Source: Alloacidobacterium dinghuense (GTDB lineage Bacteria > Acidobacteriota > Terriglobia > Terriglobales > Acidobacteriaceae). From it: a DNA stretch of 64,000 nucleotides. Of this stretch, positions 35,726 to 42,827 are shown piece after piece. The position numbers were made by a program, and so were the translations under genes. The notes beneath the pieces were generated by a model. That model did no database searches. It had not been told where the DNA came from and was given only the letters and a program-made list of their open reading frames with translations. The stretch lies in the NCBI RefSeq assembly GCF_014274465.1, contig NZ_CP060394.1, positions 5,084,001 through 5,148,000 of the forward strand, given 5' to 3'. Position 1 is the stretch's first letter. Every line of letters begins with the position of its first letter.

Positions 35726-36748
35726 TCATCTCTTCTGAAAGGTAGCAGCTCCCGATGTGTTAGTAAGAACCATTGTTCCGCCTTGAACCTTAAGTGACCC
35801 CTGCATATCGCCCGCGTCAAAGTGGCATCTTGAGGGAAAAGACGGCCCTGAACAGGACAAATATTTACTTATCTGATCAAATTCAACACTAGTTCTCGGA
35901 GTGATCACCCATTGGAAGCGGTACACATACGCATCGCTAGTTCCCTGAGGAACTCCGCATTTATTGTTCGTAACTTCGAAGGCGGCGAGTTGCTCAGCGC
36001 TGCCCAAAAGCGTCCCATCTTCTACATCTGATGGGCTTAGCGTAACAGAAAGGGAGTTGTGGTATATCTGCTTGCATGAACCTCTTCTCACTTCTAGGTC
36101 GGGCTGCCTAGCTTGCCAGCTTCCATACAATGCATTGAAGGGATCGCCACCTGCAAAGAAACTGTTAAGCGTGGACTCAAGATAATCCAGCCGATAAGCA
36201 CGGCCAGATTCGCCGTCGTTCCCCCTCCTTACGTCGATGAGAATGCCAACTGGTTGACCATCTGCTTTGAGTAGGCTCCCACTCATCCCTTCATAGATGG
36301 TGTCAGTGGCTCTAGTGGATGTTACGAACAAAAACCGATCATCTATGGTCTGTAGCGCCACATCCATAATTCTCACGCTGCCGTCCCCATTGCTTCCCTC
36401 CAATTGCCAGCGCATGGATTGCCTCAAAGAGGCAGCACTTACATTGCGCCACTGTTGCCCACCGCAAATATCGGGGCCTTGCCCAGAAACTCTTAGGACC
36501 GCTATGTCCTCGGCATAGCTACGTTCTTTGGTTCCTGTGCTCCGCACACCCCTATATCCGACAATCGAGACGGTTTGGACGACTCCCAGAACGTGCTCTG
36601 CGGTGATCACGAAGCATTCCGAACCTCTTGTTCGTGTTATACCCACTCCCGTCTGCTCTCCGGCCTGAATGAACACCGTGTCGCCGCGAGCCTTGTTGAC
36701 GACAAGCAACACCAGAGTTATTGAGATCATCACCTTGAGGATTTTCAT
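35726..36748 (-). CDS. Exported trypsin-like serine protease
   Basis: A 340-residue protein from ATG 36746-36748 with a signal peptide (KVMISITLVLLVVNKARG). A chymotrypsin-fold domain follows: CFVITAEHVLG (catalytic His), EDIAVLRVSG (catalytic Asp) and YEGMSGSLL (catalytic Ser in GxSGS), about residues 25-210. The C-terminal 130 residues are unrecognised and contain four Cys, perhaps disulphide-bonded, as expected outside the cytoplasm. Its ATG overlaps the stop of the preceding gene (TAATG). It is the last gene of a three-gene operon within the island. Substrate unknown. Confidence 0.82.
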   Translation of the reverse strand: MKILKVMISITLVLLVVNKARGDTVFIQAGEQTGVGITRTRGSECFVITAEHVLGVVQTVSIVGYRGVRSTGTKERSYAEDIAVLRVSGQGPDICGGQQWRNVSAASLRQSMRWQLEGSNGDGSVRIMDVALQTIDDRFLFVTSTRATDTIYEGMSGSLLKADGQPVGILIDVRRGNDGESGRAYRLDYLESTLNSFFAGGDPFNALYGSWQARQPDLEVRRGSCKQIYHNSLSVTLSPSDVEDGTLLGSAEQLAAFEVTNNKCGVPQGTSDAYVYRFQWVITPRTSVEFDQISKYLSCSGPSFPSRCHFDAGDMQGSLKVQGGTMVLTNTSGAATFQKR

Positions 36749-37584
36749 TAGCTCTTCTCCTTCCAAAACGAGCGAGCAAAACCTACAAACGTCAAGGCAG
36801 CGACCCACAGAATCTGCAAGCCAGCGTCATTTTTCAACCGTTCGAACAGCGAGGTCCGAATCACGTACCCACTCGATCCAAATCGCGTGACGGTCGCTGA
36901 CTTGCTGGTGCCTCTGATGGCTACTCGAAAGCCCGGATGGTCGCCTGCTACCAGCACCCCAACGCTCGGAGACAAGGCCGCCTCTAACCTAAAGTCATCA
37001 CCAAGCTCGAGAGGGTACGTGCCGGCCTCGAAAAGTGTTGGCTCTAACAGTGACCTGCCTAAGACTCGAACGGTTCCAGATTGCAGAATCGCGACGGTTG
37101 TGCTCGCATCATAGGTCAAGTCTTGACCCAATTCAATGTCCCCTGACACTGGAAACAGCAGTGTCCCACCTGACTTTGCTCGTTTGTCGACATTTGGAAT
37201 CACAAACGTAACTCGCCCTCCCAGTTTTTGTTGGCCGTCTTGATTTCGAAGTTCGCCTACAGAACCATTTGAGTTCTTGCAGCGTAACCTGAGGGGGCCC
37301 GAAGTGATGCGCTCTACTTCGACGTCGGTACCACTGGAGGGGCTGAACGAACCTGTAAAAGCCTCAGACTGCGGGTTGTAATCTCGGTACATTATCACTT
37401 CCGACAAACCCCATATGATCGGTGCGATATCAGTGCGAATGCGGAGGGTCTCAGTTTCTGCGTTCACATCGTACGTGGTTGGTGTCGACCAAAAAGTCAC
37501 TGCCACCGCAAAGAGGATCGCCAAAGCTATTGATATTCTTTGCGGGCTCTTCTTGGACGCAATTTGCTTGAACGTGCTCTTCAT
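36748..37584 (-). CDS. Membrane-anchored periplasmic protein of unknown family
   Basis: A 278-residue protein with an N-terminal membrane helix (ISIALAILFAVAVTFWS) and a C-terminal one (LQILWVAALTFVGFARSFW), enclosing a beta-rich region of about 210 residues (GGTLLFPVSGDIELGQDLTY, GTVRVLGRSLLEPTLFEAG). It looks like a bitopic envelope protein with a periplasmic globular domain. No family is recognised. It is overlapped by 4 bp with the upstream gene and by 3 bp with the protease gene, so the three products are made in step and may form a complex. Confidence 0.7.
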   Translation of the reverse strand: MKSTFKQIASKKSPQRISIALAILFAVAVTFWSTPTTYDVNAETETLRIRTDIAPIIWGLSEVIMYRDYNPQSEAFTGSFSPSSGTDVEVERITSGPLRLRCKNSNGSVGELRNQDGQQKLGGRVTFVIPNVDKRAKSGGTLLFPVSGDIELGQDLTYDASTTVAILQSGTVRVLGRSLLEPTLFEAGTYPLELGDDFRLEAALSPSVGVLVAGDHPGFRVAIRGTSKSATVTRFGSSGYVIRTSLFERLKNDAGLQILWVAALTFVGFARSFWKEKS

Positions 37585-38294
37585 GGAATGGCAATCCGAA
37601 ATGGCACCTCGGGTTGTAACGATTCGAAGCGGTACAGGCGAACAGTAAGACGGCTAGGCCTCTGGAGCGAAGAAAATATAACTTGGCATTTCGTGTCAAA
37701 CGCAGTCTTGACGGGAGAGTCGATCAAGTCACAGTCGTAGACTCGTCCTTCATCTGGTATGAATACTCTGGAATCAAGCCTTGTGGCATTTAGAAACAAC
37801 GTAACGTGGCTAGGCTCTGACCAGTCTCCCCAACTTGCAACTCCCACTAGATCATTTGGAAGCAGAAACGAACAGTCGTTCTTGAAGACCACAAGGACAG
37901 CAAGCTCACTGGCCCTGTAGCTCGCCAACTGAGACTTCCACTGAGTGGCTAGAACGAGACCGTAATATCCCGAGTGTTGTGAGCTTATATCGTATTCAAA
38001 TCGCCCAATGTACCGACCGTCCCGAGATGCGACTTGCAGACACATGGCCTGGCCATGTCCGTCTGGGACGTACGTACTGAGCTGGTCTAACACTATCTTT
38101 AGGTCGCTTGCCCCCACCAGCGCACCTTCCAAAACATTGGTAGAAGCGACAGGGATAATGTCCGTGAAGTGGTCTTGGACGACTCTTTTTGGCTGCAAAG
38201 CGGGCAGAGTGGACTGCGACTGTTGAGCCGGACTGGACGCGATGAGCGTCATGACCATCCCAGCCAGTGCCAGTACCGATCCTGCAGCTTTCAT
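37581..38294 (-). CDS. Secreted protein of unknown family, first gene of the trypsin operon
   Basis: A 237-residue product from ATG 38292-38294, chosen because a clean signal peptide follows (KAAGSVLALAGMVMTLIA, SSPAQQ). The frame is open to 38426 but that part is charged and unlikely to precede a signal. The mature part is mixed alpha/beta (NVLEGALVGASDLKIVLDQL; ELAVLVVFKNDCSFLLPNDL; SHVTLFLNATRLDSRVF) with a few Cys. No family is recognised. The stop overlaps the next start by 4 bp. Confidence 0.65.
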   Translation of the reverse strand: MKAAGSVLALAGMVMTLIASSPAQQSQSTLPALQPKRVVQDHFTDIIPVASTNVLEGALVGASDLKIVLDQLSTYVPDGHGQAMCLQVASRDGRYIGRFEYDISSQHSGYYGLVLATQWKSQLASYRASELAVLVVFKNDCSFLLPNDLVGVASWGDWSEPSHVTLFLNATRLDSRVFIPDEGRVYDCDLIDSPVKTAFDTKCQVIFSSLQRPSRLTVRLYRFESLQPEVPFRIAIP

Positions 38295-38775
38295 TGGAGT
38301 CTTCCCCCAATTCGGAATACTAAGGGCCGTGGAATGATCCCAAATGGATAAGCGCACGGGCTTGACTGTCCTCCCGTAGAACTCGAGAGTCATGGGAAAG
38401 CAATCGTCGACGTATTTTTTCGACAAGTTGCTTTCGCGGTGACCGTCGCTAGCGTCCGCGCACGCGGCGATTATAATCGGGCGGTAACCACCCTGTGTTC
38501 TAAATCAGTCCTGCGACCATCAGAACGGACCTCGCGCCGACAATTCGCGGGCTTGGCTGATCGGCAGATTGGGGTGGGGATCTCAGGCGCACAGAGCGGA
38601 AAGCGAAATAGCGCCAGGCTAACTTTAGACTTGAGGCACCTGCTGTTGCGAGGAATTTGGCCTAACGGAGAGGAAGTACGTTCACCTCGTTCTCAACTGC
38701 CGCCAAGGTTCACCGATAGTCCAACCAACAACTAGGTCTCATTTATGAGGTGTCCCCCGGGTACCCCTGATAAAG
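38295..38775. other. 480-bp intergenic region upstream of the trypsin operon
   Basis: It lies between the GIY-YIG-like gene and the envelope operon, both on the minus strand. Plus-strand open frames here have no protein-like composition. It should contain the operon promoter, but no convincing -35/-10 pair or terminator could be picked out. Confidence 0.4.
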
Positions 38776-39099
38776 CTATTCGTTCTCAAGTCGGCCCTCA
38801 AACGTGGGCTTCCATCGGACATGCAGAAAGGATTCCAAAAGAGAAAGCATCGGCGTTCCGAGGCTGAGAGGTGCAAGGAGATTTACCCGGTCAGCGTGCG
38901 TTTTGATCCAATCCCCAACATTTGAATTATCGATCCCGCCGGCTCCGACCTGATGTGCATTCATAACGACCGAGCGAGCGAGATTGCTGCGGGCGCTGTT
39001 TGGATTGTAGTGCTGGGAGGTGTATCGGGCGGCGCTTTTAGGGCCAGCCTTTCCTACTTTGAGTGCTTGCCCGTTGACAAAAAACGCATAGACCGCCAT
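38776..39099 (-). CDS. Small GIY-YIG-like protein
   Basis: A 107-residue cytosolic protein. It opens with AVYAFFVNGQALKVGKAGPK, which resembles the GIY-YIG start (two short strands with an x-K-V/I-G-K turn), and a Tyr/Arg stretch (ARYTSQHYNP) follows. Near the end is SLLESFLHVRWKPTFEGR, matching the conserved Glu and the K-P-x-F/L-N ending of GIY-YIG nucleases. It may be a small nuclease of restriction or mobile-element type. The assignment rests on pattern only. The ATG directly follows the stop of a 49-codon gene. Confidence 0.5.
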   Translation of the reverse strand: MAVYAFFVNGQALKVGKAGPKSAARYTSQHYNPNSARSNLARSVVMNAHQVGAGGIDNSNVGDWIKTHADRVNLLAPLSLGTPMLSLLESFLHVRWKPTFEGRLENE

Positions 39100-39249
39100 T
39101 TAGCCGACGGGTAGACGTTTCGGTGGTTTGTGCGGCTTCGGCATTATCTCGACAGTGATAGTGTCGGCGATGAATGCTGCATCTGCGAGTGCGGCGACCT
39201 TCCTGAAATCGCCGAGCGCGTCGGAGACCAGTTTATCGATCGGGTTCAT
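39100..39249 (-). CDS. Coupled 49-residue protein upstream of the GIY-YIG-like gene
   Basis: ATG 39247-39249 to TAA 39100-39102, with the next gene's ATG following with no gap. The product (MNPIDKLVSDALGDFRKVAA, then LADAAFIADTITVEI) ends in a basic Pro/Lys tail (PKPHKPPKRLPVG). An AGGA lies about ten bases before the ATG. The zero-gap arrangement suggests that it is translated and functionally linked, for example as a regulator or inhibitor. No family is recognised. Confidence 0.5.
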   Translation of the reverse strand: MNPIDKLVSDALGDFRKVAALADAAFIADTITVEIMPKPHKPPKRLPVG

Positions 39250-39374
39250 AGATAAGAGTCCTGTGCGTCTCTATTCGCTGCCGAGCATCGCGATACCGGA
39301 CGGCAGCGTAGAGCACATCGCCCAAGTACAATTTGCTTCCGTCCAAAAACCGCACGGCTTGATATTATGACTCG

Positions 39375-40603
39375 CTATGCGGTGATCCCGAAGTTCCCCA
39401 CAATCACTTTCGACTCGTCCAGAATGCCATTCACATAGTCGCTCCACCATTGCAGCATCTTCCTGCGCTGCTCTGCGTACTCAGTCAAGACATAGACAGC
39501 TCGATGCCCTCCCGTTCATGGCTCAAAGCCTTTTCAATCACGTCTTTGTCAAAATCCATGCTCGGTTAATAGAGTTGCACCAGTTCGTCTCAAATCGTGA
39601 ATCGTTAAGGGGTCCATATCGAAAGTCAGACCTTCCAGCGCTTTATTGAGCGCGTTTTTGGCAAAAGGCCTTACCATGCTGCTCCTGCCCGGCATCAGTA
39701 ACTCAGAGTCTCCTGCAAGCACCTTTAGCTCTCCGAACATCTCACTAACCTGCCTAGAAAGATAAACGATATGTGGTTTTCCGTTCTTAGCGCTGTCTTG
39801 CGGAATGAGCCACTCATTTGTGTCGAGATTGACATCCTTCCAACGAGCAAGTAGCAACTCCGACTTACGCGAGAGCGTCAACAGGATGATGTGTAGAGCC
39901 AGCTTGAACTGCCGTCGAATGTTGCTCTGATAAATTGTGCGCAGATATAAGCGAATCTCTTTCGGTGTCAGTACGCGAGACCTCTTCCGAGACTTACCGA
40001 TGAACCGAGTGGCCACCATCGCAGCAGGATTGATCGTGACTATTTGCAATTCGATTGCATAGTCGAACATTCGCTTGATCACCCCGCGCAGCTGGATTGC
40101 AGCGGCGATGCGGCCATTGTCGCGCTTTCGGTAGACCAACGCCTGCACATCCAACGCGGTCAGCTCCTTCAGTAATTTGTCTCCGAGTCCCGGATAAATC
40201 TCGTTGTCGAGGTAGCGCCGTATGTCATGGGAGTTCTTCCAGCGGGCTACAACTTGCTCTTCAAAATAACGATTCCCGAACTCACGCATCGTTGGATTTG
40301 TGGCTAGTCCTGCCCGTGCCAGCCTCATTTCTTGCGCAGGTGATTTGCCATGTGCCACCGCGGTAGACAGATCATCCCGTTTCTGTCGTGCTGCCTTTAG
40401 GTCAAGTCAGGATAGCGACCGAGCACCACTTTTTCCTGCTTGCCGTTGACACGATACCGATACAGCCACGACATCTTGCCGCTCGGCAAAATATCGAGCG
40501 AAAGTCCACGTCCGTCTGTAACCAGGTAACGCGATACTCGTGGTTTTAGTGCTTTGATTTTGGCGTCTGTAAGTGGCATTCCTGTCCCCGTTTGAGTCTC
40601 CAT
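39375..40603 (-). pseudogene. int: P4-type tyrosine integrase of the island, three frameshifts
   Basis: The N-terminal P4-type domain is intact (MPLTDAKIKALKPR, RYRVNGKQEKVVLGRYPDLT). A base is missing near 40400 (DLT | KAARQKRDDL). The core and catalytic domain follow: ARAGLATNPTMREFGNRYFE, LLTLSRKSELLLARWKDVNL (Arg) and TIHDLRRTGATLLTEHGF (HxxR). An extra T near 39553 and a missing base near 39503 then break the end, where AVYVLTEYAEQRRKMLQWW carries the nucleophilic Tyr. Stop at 39375-39377. It lies 160 bp from mnmE in the same orientation, as expected for an mnmE-specific integrase. It must be inactive. Confidence 0.9.
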
Positions 40604-40650
40604 GGCAGTTTCTTGATAGCCATTCTGGCAGGAGACTCATTGGAGACTCA
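40593..40650. repeat. GGAGACTCA repeats, right island end
   Basis: One inverted copy (TGAGTCTCC, 40593-40601) overlaps the first codons of the integrase frame. A direct pair with two-base spacing lies at 40631-40639 and 40642-40650. The pair matches that at 25699-25718. The position beside the integrase start suggests integrase arm sites that could also autoregulate int. Confidence 0.7.
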
Positions 40651-40762
40651 CATGCCGTCGGCTTGCCCGGGATCAATATGGACACTATAGGACAGTTTTA
40701 TTAATCAATTCAAGAGCTTATGTTGTGCACGCGAATATTCTTGGATGAGCTTGGATCTAACT

Positions 40763-40780
40763 CTATTTTCCGATGCAGAA
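40763..40780 (-). other. Proximal att site: 3' end of mnmE
   Basis: The minus strand reads TTCTGCATCGGAAAATAG, coding FCIGK-stop, the end of the functional mnmE. It differs at two positions from the copy at 25622-25639. Insertion restored the mnmE reading frame, so the modification enzyme is kept intact. Confidence 0.85.
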
Positions 40781-42166
40781 GGTGGAGAAGATTAGATTCA
40801 GAATGTCATCAGGAGTTGTTTCACCGGTGAGTGAATCTACCTGTCGGAGGGCTGCGTAAAGATCGAGCATCAGCATTTCATGCGGTGTCATTCTGCTGAT
40901 AGCTTCTCTTGCCTCTTCCAGCCTTTTCAACGCCGCGGTGACGGCTTCATGGTGGCGCACACTCGTCAGCATGTCGTCTTCGCCGCCAGTCCCGGAATTT
41001 CGCACCAGATCGAGGATTGCAGAGCGCAGGACCTCAATTCCCTCGCCGGTTAAGGCGGAGGTTCGGATCGCACGCATTCCGTTGTCTTCCGTCACCATGT
41101 GATGACTCGATGAGCGGGACTCTAAATCAGACTTGTTGTAGACGATGATTGCGCATCTTCCGGCCACGGATGAGATCAAATCATCTTCTTCGTTCCAAGT
41201 CTCGGTGGAAGCGTCCAACACAACCAACACGAGATCCGCATCGGCCAGAGCTTCTCGCGACTTCTGTATTCCTATGGACTCTGCTTCGTCTGTCGCTTCC
41301 CGCAAGCCAGCGGTATCGACCAGCTCAATCGGTATCCCTCCAATTGCAACCTTCTCAGTTACTAAATCCCGAGTGGTCCCAGGTATGGCGGTTACGATAG
41401 CTCGATCCCATTCAACCAGACGATTGAACAGGGACGACTTGCCCACATTCGGGCGTCCTACGATGGCCAGCCCCAAGCCTGAATGTACGATCCTGCCATG
41501 TTCGAATGTACGAGCCAGCTCCGCGAGTGGGCCAATAACGCTGTCGATGCGCGCGACGATCTCGGCGTCTGCCATCACATCCACGTCATCGTCGGCAAAA
41601 TCAATACCTGCTTCGAGGACGGCGATCAACTCAACGAGATTCTGTTTGATGGGCTTTATACGACGAGAGAGTGACCCTCCCATCTGCTGTGCGGCAACAC
41701 GGGCCTGATACAGCGTTTGCGATTCGATTAAATCACGCACCGCCTCGGCTTGTGTCAGATCGATGCGCCCGGACAGAAAAGCACGCTCGGTAAATTCGCC
41801 GGGCCGGGCGAGCCGAGCGCCCCCAGAAAGCGACTGCCGCACAAGCAGATCGAGAATGACCGGAGAACCATGCGCCGCGATCTCTACAATGTCCTCTCCT
41901 GTATAGGAATTCGGACCCTCGAAATAGGTAACTACGGCTTCGTCCAGCTTGGACCGCTTCTCAGGATCGACAATCTCGGCGAATCGAGCGCGCGCGTGTT
42001 CAAGTTCAGCGCGCATCTTCAGCAAAGGCAGGGCGATTTCTAGAGCACGAGGGCCGGAGAACCGTACGATGCCGATGCCACCGCGACCTGGCGGTGTGGA
42101 AATGGCGACAATCGTTTCGTTTTCGGAGACAATCGTCTCAGTTGCGGAATGGGAATCAGATTGCAC
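40763..42166 (-). CDS. mnmE: tRNA uridine-5-carboxymethylaminomethyl modification GTPase
   Basis: A 467-residue protein. The N-terminal folate-binding domain has TPPGRGGIGIVRFSGP and FTERAFLSGRIDLTQAEAV. A helical domain is interrupted by the G domain: GRPNVGKSSLFN (G1), GTTRD (G2), DTAGLRE (G3), YNKSDLES (G4). The C-terminal FCIGK Cys is essential. With MnmG it modifies the wobble uridine of several tRNAs. It is the att site of the adjacent island, whose end now supplies the last codons. Upstream lies jag (2 bp gap), so it is the last gene of the rpmH-rnpA-yidD-yidC-jag-mnmE run. Confidence 0.98.
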   Translation of the reverse strand: MQSDSHSATETIVSENETIVAISTPPGRGGIGIVRFSGPRALEIALPLLKMRAELEHARARFAEIVDPEKRSKLDEAVVTYFEGPNSYTGEDIVEIAAHGSPVILDLLVRQSLSGGARLARPGEFTERAFLSGRIDLTQAEAVRDLIESQTLYQARVAAQQMGGSLSRRIKPIKQNLVELIAVLEAGIDFADDDVDVMADAEIVARIDSVIGPLAELARTFEHGRIVHSGLGLAIVGRPNVGKSSLFNRLVEWDRAIVTAIPGTTRDLVTEKVAIGGIPIELVDTAGLREATDEAESIGIQKSREALADADLVLVVLDASTETWNEEDDLISSVAGRCAIIVYNKSDLESRSSSHHMVTEDNGMRAIRTSALTGEGIEVLRSAILDLVRNSGTGGEDDMLTSVRHHEAVTAALKRLEEAREAISRMTPHEMLMLDLYAALRQVDSLTGETTPDDILNLIFSTFCIGK

Positions 42167-42168
42167 GA

Positions 42169-42699
42169 CTATCTGCGTGGACGCGCCTTTGCCGGCTCAT
42201 AGCCTTTGGGATAGGCAACGACAAATCGACGCAATCCTTCGCCACTCGACGAGGTTTCCAAATCATCGTAGTTGCGAAAGGCCAGATGGAGCATCCGACG
42301 CTCTCGCGAACTCATGGGAGCGAAGCTGTAGGGCTGTCCAGTGCGACGTACTTTGTCAGCCGCCGTCTCTGCCGCAAGCTTCAACTCGCGGGCACGTAAT
42401 GCTTTGAAGTTGTGGGCGTCAAATGAGACTTTGTCGTGCTCTTCTGCGTCCAGACGTATGATTTTCGCCGCGACGTGCTCTAGCGAACGCAGTAGCTCTC
42501 CGCCTCTTTGCGTGAGTAGAGACGCATCGGGGCCAGCCAGTTCCACATAGATCTCGCGCGCTTCCAGTCCATCCGGATCGACCGCGCCGGCACCTGCGGT
42601 AATCCGATACTTCAACCGGAGCCCGCCGAGTTCTATCAGGTTTTTCAGGAATGCTGCAATCTTCTGAGCTGCGGCAGAGTAATCGTCAATCGGCATCAA
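42169..42699 (-). CDS. jag: KH-R3H RNA-binding protein (Jag/KhpB-like)
   Basis: A 176-residue protein with a KH-II-like segment (AREIYVELAGPDASLLTQRG, then GELLRSLEHVAAKII) and a C-terminal R3H motif region (RARELKLAAETAADKV, MSSRERRMLHLAFRNYDDLE). The N-terminal Jag_N domain found in Firmicutes is absent. Its place between yidC and mnmE is conserved in many bacteria. It likely binds RNA in connection with cell-envelope growth. Start ATG 42697-42699. Confidence 0.9.
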   Translation of the reverse strand: MMPIDDYSAAAQKIAAFLKNLIELGGLRLKYRITAGAGAVDPDGLEAREIYVELAGPDASLLTQRGGELLRSLEHVAAKIIRLDAEEHDKVSFDAHNFKALRARELKLAAETAADKVRRTGQPYSFAPMSSRERRMLHLAFRNYDDLETSSSGEGLRRFVVAYPKGYEPAKARPRR

Positions 42700-42827
42700 T
42701 TTAGTATCTCTTGACGTATATCATCGTGGCAATCCAGGCCACAGAAGCGCTGTGTTTTGGCAGCACCAAAGTCAAAGGTGCCCGCAGACAAAGGGCACCT
42801 GGGTAACTTCGCTCGCTTAGTGACTCC

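Larger units (their letters stand above)
25622..40780. mobile_element. Degenerate integrative island at the mnmE 3' end
   Basis: The island is bounded by imperfect 18-bp direct repeats of the mnmE tail (25622-25639 and 40763-40780), with a P4-type integrase remnant next to mnmE, as in SGI1-like elements. The cargo is an M91-like peptidase, a wrecked type I restriction-modification operon with an embedded PIN pair, a second tyrosine recombinase joined to hsdM, a three-gene envelope operon with a trypsin-like protease, and a GIY-YIG-like pair. Housekeeping genes flank both sides. Seven or more frameshifts within the integrase and hsd genes indicate that the island is no longer self-mobile. Confidence 0.88.

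Noticed and set aside
38439-38735. Plus-strand frame of 98 codons upstream of the trypsin operon
   Set aside because: Composition is Arg/Ser-rich without structure, no ribosome site, and it overlaps the probable promoter region.
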